DNA from: an uncultured Paracoccaceae bacterium
GTDB lineage: Bacteria; Pseudomonadota; Alphaproteobacteria; Rhodobacterales; Rhodobacteraceae
Assembly: GCA_947503925.1 (NCBI GenBank)
Contig: CANNFQ010000011.1
Span: 81,138-145,137, forward strand
Direction of reading: 5' to 3'
Length of the DNA stretch: 64,000 nucleotides
Position 1 is the stretch's first letter. Every line of letters starts with the position of its first letter. A program made the position numbers and the translations under genes. Positions 1-8,085 of the stretch are shown here, piece by piece. The notes beneath the pieces are model-generated. The model was not told where the DNA came from. It did not search any database and was given only the letters and a program-made list of their open reading frames with translations.

Positions 1-2
1 TT

Positions 3-1166
3 GAACGTGGCAAAATCGCAATCAATGTTGTCGGAACCGACACGAACACCACGGATGTGGCGATCTTGAGCTTCCAGAAGGTGCTCGAGGCCGACTTACG
101 GGATCGACTGGCTAGCTTTAGGGAATGGCACGTACTCGATGACGAAACCGTCGAAAATCTGGAAGACGCCTTTGAAATCAAACTGGGACTGGCATCATCA
201 GTTTCCGGCTATGTGCTGGACGTGACTCTCAGCGAACCTGGTCGCGAACACCCTGTTTGGTCAGGCGCAATAAAGTCCCCCGAAACAACCTGGTTGGATA
301 AGGTACGGGCTTTGATTGTCCAGATCGCAGACGCGTTGCAAGTGGTCGTTGCTGATCGCCATCGCAATGACATGGCTGCCGCCCTTTATGACAACTGGCT
401 CCAAGCTTTGGCGCTCAAAAGTACCTGGACGCATGCAGACGAAAAACGCGCGATTGCGGTTTTTGAAGACATCACCACTCGCGTGCCGAATTTTGGGCCT
501 GCCCATGCCGAGCTTGCCGGCATTTTCAACATCCAACATGTGCTCCGGCCGGGCACATTTCGGTCGCACTCACGGGTGGAACAGGCACTTGCTCATGCCT
601 TTGAAGCCATCTCCATCGATCCACGTGATACGCGCGCGCACCGCGTCTTGGCCTGGTGCCACTGCCACCGAGGAGACTTTGACCTCGCAGAGTTTCACTT
701 TGACCAATCGCTGATGCTCAATCCGCAGAACGCACACACTATGGCGTCAGCGGCTCTGGGTTTCGCGTTCACGCACGACCATCCGCGCGCGCGCGAACAG
801 ATCGAAAATGTCACGCGGCTATTTGATACGATGTCGCCGTTTCATCTGATCTACCTCGCAGCGTCAAATTATCTCACGGGCGACTACGTTGCAGCGCAAC
901 GCCAGTGTGAAGCTGGCGCAGGGTTGATGTCCACGGTAGGCGGTTGGCACTCTGCCGCGCTTGCTAAAATGGGACGGTTAGATGAGGCTAGATCGCGTTT
1001 TTCAGATTATTGCCTTGAGATTTCGGCGAAGTGGTATGGTGACAGCCCCTGTACGTCAGAGGCTGTCATCGATTGGTTTGTTGCCTGCTTTCCATTGCGT
1101 GTCGAAGACGACCGCAACGACTTACGTGCAACGTTGAAAGCTCTGAACCCCCCTGCCGCGTACTAG
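3..1166 (+). CDS. TPR-repeat protein, C-terminal part of a probable CadC/SARP-like regulator (5' truncated by window)
   Basis: The reading frame is open to the left edge, so the gene begins outside the window. An internal GTG at 57 is unlikely to be the true start, because the upstream residues (GKIAINVVGTDTNT) continue in frame. The first ~90 visible residues resemble the linker found in transcriptional activators and adenylate cyclases with C-terminal TPRs (a KIAINVVG...ILSFQKVLEADL segment). From about residue 110 there are helical pairs typical of tetratricopeptide repeats (WLQALALKST, AIAVFEDITTRVPNFGPAHAEL, AHAFEAISIDPRDTRAHRVL, AEFHFDQSLMLNPQNAHTM). A regulatory role is inferred from the architecture; the N-terminal DNA-binding domain is not visible. 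Its stop codon overlaps the stop of the convergent gene. It might regulate the peroxidase/YcaO cluster next to it, but the sequence does not show this. Confidence 0.6.
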   Translation, partial: ERGKIAINVVGTDTNTTDVAILSFQKVLEADLRDRLASFREWHVLDDETVENLEDAFEIKLGLASSVSGYVLDVTLSEPGREHPVWSGAIKSPETTWLDKVRALIVQIADALQVVVADRHRNDMAAALYDNWLQALALKSTWTHADEKRAIAVFEDITTRVPNFGPAHAELAGIFNIQHVLRPGTFRSHSRVEQALAHAFEAISIDPRDTRAHRVLAWCHCHRGDFDLAEFHFDQSLMLNPQNAHTMASAALGFAFTHDHPRAREQIENVTRLFDTMSPFHLIYLAASNYLTGDYVAAQRQCEAGAGLMSTVGGWHSAALAKMGRLDEARSRFSDYCLEISAKWYGDSPCTSEAVIDWFVACFPLRVEDDRNDLRATLKALNPPAAY

Positions 1167-1900
1167 TCGCACATGTTGGTGATATAGATACCAACTGCCC
1201 GATGGAATGCTGACACAGGATCCGTCAGAACGTTCGCATCGCGGTGCTCCGCAGGGTTGGAGGCCAGTTGCGAAAGCTCGTCATAGCTGCCGAGTTCCTT
1301 GGTGAGGCGATCATCGAAGGCCTCCCTCCAGCCATCAGGAAGCGTGAAAGCGTTGCCGTTATCGTCGACAAGGTTATCAAGTATTTGATTGATCACTTTT
1401 TGAAGGTGCGCCTTCATCAAGATGACGTCGAGGAAATATGTCAGCGGTGGTTCGAAACCTTCTTGCTTCGGCACACCGATCAATTCGTCTCGCTTTCGCG
1501 CCAGCGTATCAGGCACAGGTACAACAAAGGTTCGAAGGTTGTGATCCTTGCCACTTTCTTGTTTGCGCTCTTCCCAGACAAGTTTGACCTGTGTGTTCTC
1601 TAATATCTCCTCAAGTTTGGGGTCTTGCGCATCGTGCCCGTCTGGCGGCACCACGGCCAAGGCGTGTTTGATGCGCCGAACGGCTGCAGCATATTCAGGA
1701 TCATCTGCGGAAATTGGCCCGTGCTCAGAGAGGTTGATAATCTCTTCGCCAATGAATTCGGCGGTGAGAGGGATCGCGGAATCGTCGTCATTCTCATCAA
1801 TCAGTTCATTGCCATTCGCGTCCGTAACTCCGCGATGGAGGTATTTCACGTTCCCGTGCTGTCGTAGCTGACGTCCAACAATTATGTAGTGCTCAGGCAT
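1163..1900 (-). CDS. Unknown 245-aa protein, last gene of peroxidase operon
   Basis: I do not recognise this family. The protein is soluble-looking, acidic near residues 30-45 (DENDDDS), with no signal peptide or membrane helix. A hydrophobic/helical block near residues 145-180 (PLTYFLDVILMKAHLQKVINQILDNLVDD) could be an interaction helix. The ATG at 1900 overlaps the 3' end of the haem peroxidase gene by 8 bp and follows a GGGAGAG Shine-Dalgarno-like stretch, so the two are probably translationally coupled. It is third in a leftward operon (YcaO-like, peroxidase, this gene). A role as partner or chaperone of the peroxidase is only a guess from position. The stop codon shares a CTAG with the stop of the convergent TPR gene. 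Confidence 0.7.
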   Translation of the reverse strand: MPEHYIIVGRQLRQHGNVKYLHRGVTDANGNELIDENDDDSAIPLTAEFIGEEIINLSEHGPISADDPEYAAAVRRIKHALAVVPPDGHDAQDPKLEEILENTQVKLVWEERKQESGKDHNLRTFVVPVPDTLARKRDELIGVPKQEGFEPPLTYFLDVILMKAHLQKVINQILDNLVDDNGNAFTLPDGWREAFDDRLTKELGSYDELSQLASNPAEHRDANVLTDPVSAFHRAVGIYITNMCD

Positions 1901-3332
1901 CTTCTTTTCTCTCCCTGTCTTGTACGTAGTTGATAATTTCCAGCATTGATTTGAAGCGAGGCAGTTTGTCGGATGGAGAAGGCGGCACCACCACGTTCTC
2001 CAAGATGTCCTCGATCATTTTTGTTAGGATCAAGCCACCGAGGGGTCCGAAGCGTCCATCCTTGCCATGGAGATCGGCCTCTATCATGAGCGTTGCAAAC
2101 AATGGCATCCATTCGATGTCTTCAGCACTTAGCTTTTCTGGTCCCGACACGACCCCAAAAAGGTCATTGGTCGCTTGTGCCAAGGTCTCTGGATCGAGGA
2201 GACGTGCGTCTGAATTATCCAAGTGGCTGATCACGTCCTTGATCTTATCATCGCCTAGTCTCAGCGGATTGACGGCGTCAGCCGTGCGGAGGTCGAGTGA
2301 GGAAAGTTGGAGGCCACCTCTCACGGTCAGACTGGGCGACACGCTGGCACTTAGACCGGTCTTTGTCCCCCTTTGCGTCCCCGCGAAGAAATCCTCCCAG
2401 GACAAACTCCATCGGTCTGCAGCAGGTCGGTCATTGAGCGACGTGAGAAGGAGGTCGGTCAACCTTTGGTGTACACCGCTCATGAAGTAGTTTGACCGCG
2501 GCAAGGCGTGAAATGTGCGAAACACGCCATGCAAAAGCGTCGTTTCATCCAGGTCAGGCGCATTTTTCAAATTTGCAGGAAGCTTTGCCGGATCGACGAA
2601 TGTTTGAAGGAAGTCCCTTCGGATTACCTCATGCCATACGGATATTACGTGCGCACGAGCGCCCGAATGGATCTTTGCCTTTTCACGCCAGTCGTCGAGC
2701 CTAAGAATTTCTTGGTAGTCGCGGGCCACGTAGTTGTGAAATTTCATCCAAATGACAGCCAACCGGTGCAAGAATGTCGTGTCTCGGTTCCGGCCATCGT
2801 AAAGGGCGCGAATGCTGTGGTCGGTCGCGTCGATGGGGTTTCCCAACTGCACTGAAACAGTTCTTTTGGGAATGACGCGGAACAAGAAAGTGTTGTGGTC
2901 GAAAACATGCGTCAACAGCGTCGGCCCTGGACCATAGACTGTCTCGAGCGTCAAAGGGTTTTCGATCAGATTGTAGCGGATAGGAGGCAGCATTTTTTGG
3001 CTGGGCGATAGTTCCTTCGCCCCGCCTCTATGTGGGACGGCATCAATATCGACGCTGTTGCCTAGGTCATGCGCAATCAACTGCCCAAAGTAAGTGTAAC
3101 CCGCAGGAATGACAGCCTTAGCGGCCATGCGGCTTTCGCGGTGGGCAGGGTCCGCAAGATTCAGCGGCAGCGCTCGTGGAGGGCTGAACGTGGGCCCTTC
3201 TCCATAGTCAGCTGTCGGTTGAACCGATTTGAGACGGGAGAATGGCTCTCCAGCTGCGCAGGTCGCAAATTGGCTTGGCGTTGCAGAATCCAGACCGCCA
3301 TCTTCAGCATTGTGTGGTTCGTCGATTGTCAT
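1893..3332 (-). CDS. Animal-type haem peroxidase (peroxinectin/PxdA-like superfamily)
   Basis: The 479-aa protein has the ordered motifs of the animal haem peroxidase superfamily. A distal GQLIAHD sits at about residues 83-89, with His88 the likely distal histidine. A DGRNRDT motif near 179-185 precedes the helix FHNYVAR (198-204), and FRTFHALPRS at 271-280 makes His275 the likely proximal haem ligand. The family oxidises substrates with hydrogen peroxide; the substrate here is unknown. No N-terminal signal peptide is evident, so it may act in the cytoplasm or leave by a non-Sec route. The ATG at 3332 is chosen because it forms a four-base ATGA overlap with the upstream YcaO-like gene and follows a GGGGAG ribosome-binding site; an in-frame extension to 3419 would run deep into that gene. 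It is tightly coupled to both neighbours. Pairing of a bacterial animal-type peroxidase with a YcaO-like protein and a nearby radical SAM enzyme is unusual. Confidence 0.85.
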   Translation of the reverse strand: MTIDEPHNAEDGGLDSATPSQFATCAAGEPFSRLKSVQPTADYGEGPTFSPPRALPLNLADPAHRESRMAAKAVIPAGYTYFGQLIAHDLGNSVDIDAVPHRGGAKELSPSQKMLPPIRYNLIENPLTLETVYGPGPTLLTHVFDHNTFLFRVIPKRTVSVQLGNPIDATDHSIRALYDGRNRDTTFLHRLAVIWMKFHNYVARDYQEILRLDDWREKAKIHSGARAHVISVWHEVIRRDFLQTFVDPAKLPANLKNAPDLDETTLLHGVFRTFHALPRSNYFMSGVHQRLTDLLLTSLNDRPAADRWSLSWEDFFAGTQRGTKTGLSASVSPSLTVRGGLQLSSLDLRTADAVNPLRLGDDKIKDVISHLDNSDARLLDPETLAQATNDLFGVVSGPEKLSAEDIEWMPLFATLMIEADLHGKDGRFGPLGGLILTKMIEDILENVVVPPSPSDKLPRFKSMLEIINYVQDRERKEDA

Positions 3333-4210
3333 TTCTCCCCCCGGTCGATTGGTGTATTCATGAACGGCCCTTCTGGGCTCATCTGCCGAATTTCGGGATC
3401 GTCGAGCCTGCAGGTCCAAACCTGCCAGTCATCTTTCATGACTTCGACCTCAAACCGGGCAATCTTCTCAGGCTCGGTGGTCGGTCTGTGGGACGTCAGA
3501 ACGTCAGGCATCGTGGCCTGCAGAGACGGCAAGAGGTCCGGGCATCTCCGAGCATAGTCAGCAATCCGCTCTTCGACCGGTGCGGTATCAGTGCTGCTGA
3601 AACCGCCTCGAACCGCCAAGATCTCGATCAAGTTCACTTCCATCAACATGGCTTCCCGCAATGCATGTGCGACTGCTTCGAGCGCGCAATACGCGGTCCC
3701 GAAACCAAGAACTGGATCTTGTCCTGTCGGTGAGTTCGTTTTGCAGATCATCACTTCGACTTCAAAGTCGGTGACCAAGCGCCAGACCGCAGTTTCACGT
3801 CGAGCGTAGGAACACCGTCTCATCCGGGTGATCCAATCAGCAAAACCATGGAGTGATAGCCAGCCGGGCGAGACTTTTTGTGCCGCGCGATCGCCGACCC
3901 ACCAACGCGTGATCTCGACACGTTCTACTGCCTCGAAAAAGGCACCTGTTCTGGCCATCTCCGCTCCTTGCCAAGCAGCGATACCGTCAAACATATCCGT
4001 TTTCTTGTGGATCGACGCCAAGGCTTCGACCGTCTCGCCCAGACACCGGTTCAGCGCATCTTCACGTCTTTCGCCCATACCAGATGCAATGCGACCGGAT
4101 TGTGTGATTGCTTGAAGGATATGGGCTTGGGGTGCGAAAAGTGACTCAATCCAGTGTCGTTCCGCCCATTCAGAAATATAGACGCTTTTGGAGTTCGAGC
4201 TCGCCACCAT
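3329..4210 (-). CDS. YcaO-like domain protein, probably divergent
   Basis: Two segments resemble the ATP-binding YcaO fold. One is a Gly-rich stretch followed by a helix with paired Glu (ASGMGERREDALNRCLGETVEAL, about residues 43-64, in the style of GxG...AL.E..E). The other is GFGTAYCALEAVAHALREAMLMEV (about 169-192), which resembles the second conserved YcaO helix but lacks the usual Gln/Arg pair. YcaO enzymes activate peptide amides with ATP to make azolines, thioamides or amidines. At about 293 aa this is shorter than many cyclodehydratases and may be a minimal or non-catalytic member. Start choice: the ATG at 4210 is preferred; an in-frame TTG at 4222 is possible. It is first in the leftward operon and divergent from the small-protein/OMP operon. 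The family call is from motif reading only, and the active-site residues need structure-based checking. Confidence 0.5.
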   Translation of the reverse strand: MVASSNSKSVYISEWAERHWIESLFAPQAHILQAITQSGRIASGMGERREDALNRCLGETVEALASIHKKTDMFDGIAAWQGAEMARTGAFFEAVERVEITRWWVGDRAAQKVSPGWLSLHGFADWITRMRRCSYARRETAVWRLVTDFEVEVMICKTNSPTGQDPVLGFGTAYCALEAVAHALREAMLMEVNLIEILAVRGGFSSTDTAPVEERIADYARRCPDLLPSLQATMPDVLTSHRPTTEPEKIARFEVEVMKDDWQVWTCRLDDPEIRQMSPEGPFMNTPIDRGEK

Positions 4211-4448
4211 TTCTTTTTCCAAATTCCGTTCTCTAATTCGCTTTTCCGGCAGCGACCCTTTTCTGAAGGAATCACCCCACCCGACTTCACCAATCGCGTG
4301 TGAAATGAATGTGATTTCTGATCAAAGCTTCTGCACCAGAGACGACATTGCCCCAGTTTTTCCAAAATCACTAATAAATCACAGAGCCCTCTCTACCTTG
4401 AGCGTCGACTGTTCACACCGTCTCACAGATCTCGGGAAGGAGAGGCAA
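4211..4448. promoter_or_regulatory. Divergent promoter region of the YcaO/peroxidase and small-protein/OMP operons
   Basis: The 238 bp between the two divergent starts must hold the promoters of both operons. It contains no convincing ORF of its own. A strong Shine-Dalgarno stretch (GGAAGGAGAGG, 4435-4445) lies just before the ATG at 4449. No clear long palindrome was seen, so the regulator cannot be guessed. Confidence 0.45.
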
Positions 4449-4733
4449 ATGCCACAAAGAAGCTATCAAGACATCCACGACTGGCTTTTCGACAGACTCC
4501 GCCGGACCAGCGGAAAGTATGTCACTTACAACCATAAGGTTTCTACCCACATCGGCACGGGGACGACAGCGCTCCATGCCTATTTGAACGTGATCAACAA
4601 CGTGCCGGAATTCAAGGCCGACGGGCTGACATTGGTGCCTGGAAATGTACTTGCGTCCTTCAATGTCGAACAACTCTTGGGCGCGATTTTCGATGATTAC
4701 AAATCTCGCGGATGGACGATTTACTATGCTTGA
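4449..4733 (+). CDS. Small 94-aa protein of unknown function, first gene of OMP/radical SAM operon
   Basis: The ATG at 4449 follows a strong ribosome-binding site (GGAAGGAGAGG), which decides this start over a longer in-frame extension upstream. The product begins MPQRSYQDIHDWLFDRL and ends SRGWTIYYA. It is rich in aromatic residues, has no Cys, no signal peptide and no membrane helix. Its 3' end overlaps the start of the exported barrel protein by 8 bp, so translation is probably coupled. I do not recognise the family. Because it is small and leads an operon facing a YcaO-like gene, it is one candidate for a modified peptide substrate, or alternatively a recognition/adaptor protein. This is inference from context only. 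Confidence 0.75.
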   Translation: MPQRSYQDIHDWLFDRLRRTSGKYVTYNHKVSTHIGTGTTALHAYLNVINNVPEFKADGLTLVPGNVLASFNVEQLLGAIFDDYKSRGWTIYYA

Positions 4734-5838
4734 GCGCCCTTATCACAAAACCGCCCTCTCAGCTGGTTTGGCAGTTGCTTTCCTTCTGAGCACCGAGGTC
4801 GTCGCAATGCCCATCTCAGATGTCGAGGGCTTCGATGTCGATCGGGATGGATTTATCGAAAAGGGTCCCGAGGCGCGCGCGCTGAAAGGTGCGTTTGCAC
4901 GTCTCAACGGTCAACAACAGGCGCGATTTGGGCGCTTCCTGGAAGGCGGGTCCGAAAAGCTGGCGTTGTCGGAACTCGACTTCACGGATCTCTATGGTGA
5001 TCTGGCAAGGTCCTGTCAGGCACCCAGACGATTCCATCTTGCAGAGTCCCTGGCCGGCGTTTCATTGGTCCATCCAGATATCGTCGTCCTTTCAGACAAG
5101 GGTGCTCGGTTCTCATGGAACCGCGACAACACCAGCGGAGAAACCAGCTGGTCCGCGAAGGGCGTCTTTGTTTATGCTCCAACGTCAAACCGTTGCCTCC
5201 ATACCTCATCGCCTGAACCGTTGAATGGAGCCACGCTGACCGGCTACGCCATCGCTCCGTATCTATCATTTGACGGAGTGGGCTCTTCTTCAACAACCGA
5301 ACCAAGCGATTTGCGTATTGGGGCGGCAATTGATCTGCAGTTCTTTGGCGGCACCTTTGACCTTCAGCAGGTTCAAATCTCGCCATTTTTCCGAACGGAT
5401 TTCGAAGGAAAAGCCGAGATCTACGGTGCCAGCCTCCGCTGGACGCCCTACAAATTCACCAGCCGCCTGAACGGGTTGCAAGGTGATGCGGGACATAACG
5501 GTGTGGACTACCGCCTTAGCGCTGATGCCGAGTACCTGAATGTTGCGGAAGGTGGCTTGTCCGGATTGCCGAGTGGGACGGAATACGGATGGCTCGGCGT
5601 TCAAGCGGGGATTGGCTTCACACCAGCGCGGTTGAACGGTGTGCGTTTCGATCTCAATGTGGATGCGGCCTACGATCTTATCAATGAAAACGATGCCGTT
5701 TTGTACGACGCCGGGGTGACAATCCCTATCGGTGACGGCGGAAACGCTGCACTGGATCTGCGCTACACTTACGGCACGACCCGCAGCAATCCCACGACGG
5801 TTGACGGTGTGTCCGCCAACTTCCGAATTCGCTTCTAG
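4726..5838 (+). CDS. Exported outer-membrane beta-barrel candidate with N-terminal EF-hand-like loop
   Basis: The ATG at 4726 overlaps the preceding gene by 8 bp and gives a classic signal peptide (HKTALSAGLAVAFLLSTEVVA, cleavage near residue 28). Just after it is an EF-hand-like Asp-rich loop (DVDRDGFIEKG). The second half alternates polar and hydrophobic residues in a pattern of amphipathic strands (YGASLRWTPY, YRLSADAEYLNV, VRFDLNVDAAYDL, AALDLRYTYGTT), and the protein ends in RIRF. A C-terminal Phe is the usual BAM insertion signal of Gram-negative outer-membrane proteins. The 370-aa length fits a 10-14-stranded barrel. It may be an export pore or surface receptor for the product of this cluster; that role is inferred. 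Confidence 0.7.
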   Translation: MLERPYHKTALSAGLAVAFLLSTEVVAMPISDVEGFDVDRDGFIEKGPEARALKGAFARLNGQQQARFGRFLEGGSEKLALSELDFTDLYGDLARSCQAPRRFHLAESLAGVSLVHPDIVVLSDKGARFSWNRDNTSGETSWSAKGVFVYAPTSNRCLHTSSPEPLNGATLTGYAIAPYLSFDGVGSSSTTEPSDLRIGAAIDLQFFGGTFDLQQVQISPFFRTDFEGKAEIYGASLRWTPYKFTSRLNGLQGDAGHNGVDYRLSADAEYLNVAEGGLSGLPSGTEYGWLGVQAGIGFTPARLNGVRFDLNVDAAYDLINENDAVLYDAGVTIPIGDGGNAALDLRYTYGTTRSNPTTVDGVSANFRIRF

Positions 5839-5853
5839 AAAAGGAGAATGGTG

Positions 5854-6177
5854 ATGAGTTCGCCACCCCAAACCAAGAATTTTGCTGCCTGGATCAACTT
5901 GATGCCTGGCGCTTCTTCCAAGCTCTTCGTGACCGGTGAAGTCGAAACCTCGGCGAGCAACAAGGTTCCTGTGTTGACACCATCGGGTACGCCGACCTCA
6001 GCGAAGAACTTGGCACTGGATCTGGGAATCCGCGACACCGGTGCGATCGGAACCCAGGCCTTTGGTTTCCGTCCCGTGCGTTATGAAAGGCCTTCATCGC
6101 AAGGTGAGTTCAACACCGTGACCATCCTTTGGGCAGGCGAAGAAGTTCTCACGCTCAATGTCGATGAAGTTCACTGA
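5854..6177 (+). CDS. Small 107-aa protein of unknown function
   Basis: The product is a Ser/Thr/Pro-rich, strand-rich protein without a signal peptide, membrane helix or Cys (it contains NFAAWINLMPGASSKLFVTG and ends VLTLNVDEVH). Start choice: the AAGGAG at 5841-5846 is best spaced for the ATG at 5854; ATG 5848 and GTG 5851 are too close to it. It lies 15 bp after the barrel gene and 24 bp before the next gene in the same operon. I do not recognise it. The predicted all-beta character would suit a binding or structural protein. Confidence 0.7.
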   Translation: MSSPPQTKNFAAWINLMPGASSKLFVTGEVETSASNKVPVLTPSGTPTSAKNLALDLGIRDTGAIGTQAFGFRPVRYERPSSQGEFNTVTILWAGEEVLTLNVDEVH

Positions 6178-6201
6178 TCGCATTTCCTGAGGAGAAGTCG
6201 A

Positions 6202-6747
6202 ATGACAGAAAATGTTTCGAAAGTTCTGGGGTCCGCCCGCTACGAGGCGCATTGGGTTCAACGCAGCTCTTTGGTCCGGTTGATCGCTCGTGGGATACTG
6301 CCTTGTTCGAACTACACTGCGCAGCTCGAACAGCGCCCTGAAAGGGTCGAGCCGCCCATGTGGAACATGGTCTTTTATGCCCCCGACATGTGCGAAAAAC
6401 GGCTGACCTATTTCGAGGAGCAGGTCACCTTGGTCAATAACACCGGGGCACAACTTATCATTGTTCATGACGCTGGTGGTGAGCACCAGGTGCCGATCGT
6501 GCAACATTCCGAGGTCGAAACCTTGGACGACAAGTTCATCGTCTACGGCAAGCTCCCTAAGCCAGAACAAGGTCACAAGGGCTGCATTCTGGTCCCCGCT
6601 GACTCTTTCGTGACCGCGATCCACTACAGCGCCTTTGGGCCGGCGCCGCAGCAAGATTGCGAGTCCTTCATGCAATCACAATGCGCCGGCCCAGCAGAAA
6701 TCTTCAGCCTTGCCTCCGGGGAAATTCCCTGGCCGCTGATTGCCTGA
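6202..6747 (+). CDS. Unknown 181-aa protein
   Basis: The ATG at 6202 has a strong upstream GAGGAGAAG. The protein has mixed alpha/beta character and several Cys (CSNY near residue 36, MCEKR near 61, GCIL near 133, DCESF and QCAGP near the C-terminus), with a strand-rich middle (EEQVTLVNNTGAQLIIVHDAGG). No signal peptide or membrane segment is seen. The spread of Cys could serve disulfides, metal binding or modification, but no known motif is apparent. It sits in the middle of the operon ending with the radical SAM enzyme. Function unknown. Confidence 0.7.
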   Translation: MTENVSKVLGSARYEAHWVQRSSLVRLIARGILPCSNYTAQLEQRPERVEPPMWNMVFYAPDMCEKRLTYFEEQVTLVNNTGAQLIIVHDAGGEHQVPIVQHSEVETLDDKFIVYGKLPKPEQGHKGCILVPADSFVTAIHYSAFGPAPQQDCESFMQSQCAGPAEIFSLASGEIPWPLIA

Positions 6748-6783
6748 CGCCTTTCAACCCTCACACACAGGAGACCTGAGACT

Positions 6784-7086
6784 ATGACAAATGAACCTGA
6801 ACAAATGTTGCGCACCTTGACCCGCCGGTTTGCGGGCACGCCTCTGACGCCAGATCAAATTGAACCAATGCGCGACGCGCTCGTCTCTTCGCCCTTCGAG
6901 ACAGTGGGCATCAACATTTGCGACAAAGGTATCTGCATTGATCACATATGGACTGGCGGGGTCGATAAGCTCGATCTGACACCGCTTCTGGACGAGCGGT
7001 TGGGCGATTTTCTGGGCTGCGAAGTCTTCCCACTGGGTACGATACTGCCTGACAGGGCACGCCTGCGCAGTCAGCACTCTCTTTGA
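6784..7086 (+). CDS. Small 100-aa Cys-containing protein directly upstream of the radical SAM gene
   Basis: The ATG at 6784 follows an AGGAGA site. The N-terminal third is helical and charged (EPEQMLRTLTRRF). The central block VGINICDKGICIDHIWTGG carries two Cys five residues apart, and a third Cys is in GDFLGCEVF. The gap of 45 bp to the radical SAM gene and its small size make it the strongest positional candidate for a precursor or recognition protein in a peptide-modification pathway. A leader/core split is not obvious, and it could equally be an accessory protein. I do not recognise the family. Confidence 0.7.
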   Translation: MTNEPEQMLRTLTRRFAGTPLTPDQIEPMRDALVSSPFETVGINICDKGICIDHIWTGGVDKLDLTPLLDERLGDFLGCEVFPLGTILPDRARLRSQHSL

Positions 7087-7131
7087 GGTGAACTGGGCAC
7101 AAAACAGCTAACCCGAAGAAAAGGTAGAACC

Positions 7132-8085
7132 ATGCTGACTTCAGCGCCAGTCGTCCAGATTCACCTGTCCCGCTTTTGCAATTTCAGATGCTTGCATTGT
7201 TATTCATCGTCGGGGCCAACTGAACGGAATTCCCTACCGGTACCTGACCTATTGAATATGACGGCAAAGCTGTTTCAGGCGGGGTATCACCGGGTTTCGC
7301 TTTCTGGGGGTGAGCCTGTCTTGGCCCCAGGCTTTAGCGAGCTTGCGCGAGGTTTGGCCGATCAGGGTTTCCGCGTTGCCGTGATCACGAATGGCTCCCG
7401 GCCAAGCCCTGTTCTTGAAGCGATGAAGGAAGGCATCGTGCATCACACTTCAGTGAGCTTTGATGGTCCAGAACTGTTGCATGATAAAGTCCGTGCGAAA
7501 TCAGGCTCCTTCGATTTGGCCAAAAGCACATTGCAATCATTGGCCGAAGCCGGGCAGTCGTGCGGTGCGGTCCTTTCGGCGACACGATCATCGCTGCCAC
7601 ATCTGCCAGATCTAGTCGATCATGTCTGCGCGTCAGGAGCGTCACATGTCCAATTGCACCCGATTGCCTCCACAGGACGCGCCAAGCGAAACATTCAAGA
7701 CGTCGGACCAGAACTATCGTCCGAAGCGTTGCTTCGATTGGTCGCGATGACCCGCCTGTTTCAAAGGATTTACCCCGCCGTTCACTTTCAGGCGGACGTT
7801 GTACTTGGTCAGGAATTGCGAACCATTTCGCACGACCAAGACGAATTGATCTCACCGCTCGTTATCACTGACGACGGTGCGCTTGTTCCATTTTGCTTCG
7901 ATATCTCGCGCGATCTCACGCTTGGCCAGTTTGATGACTATGATGGTGGTTTCAAGTTGGACCGCCGCCTTCAGCGACTTCTCGGCAAAGTCACTGCAGA
8001 AGTTGCCGATCATCCCGCTGCGAGTTTCTATCGGGAGCTTGTCACCATTTCGCAGACATCCTTGCATCATGAACCGGCGGCATAA
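7132..8085 (+). CDS. Radical SAM protein with partial or absent SPASM domain
   Basis: The protein has the canonical CxxxCxxC cluster motif (CNFRCLHCYS, Cys at about residues 17, 21 and 24) that binds the catalytic 4Fe-4S cluster and S-adenosylmethionine, followed by the conserved SLSGGEPVL segment and VITNGS. At 317 aa it is like the MoaA/PqqE/AdoMet-maturase group. The C-terminal part shows only one obvious Cys (PFCFDIS), so a full SPASM/Twitch set of auxiliary clusters seems absent or reduced. Such enzymes modify peptides or small molecules by radical chemistry. It is the last gene of the rightward operon. With the YcaO-like gene on the other side of the divergent promoter, peptide modification is a reasonable inference but is not shown. 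Confidence 0.85.
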   Translation: MLTSAPVVQIHLSRFCNFRCLHCYSSSGPTERNSLPVPDLLNMTAKLFQAGYHRVSLSGGEPVLAPGFSELARGLADQGFRVAVITNGSRPSPVLEAMKEGIVHHTSVSFDGPELLHDKVRAKSGSFDLAKSTLQSLAEAGQSCGAVLSATRSSLPHLPDLVDHVCASGASHVQLHPIASTGRAKRNIQDVGPELSSEALLRLVAMTRLFQRIYPAVHFQADVVLGQELRTISHDQDELISPLVITDDGALVPFCFDISRDLTLGQFDDYDGGFKLDRRLQRLLGKVTAEVADHPAASFYRELVTISQTSLHHEPAA

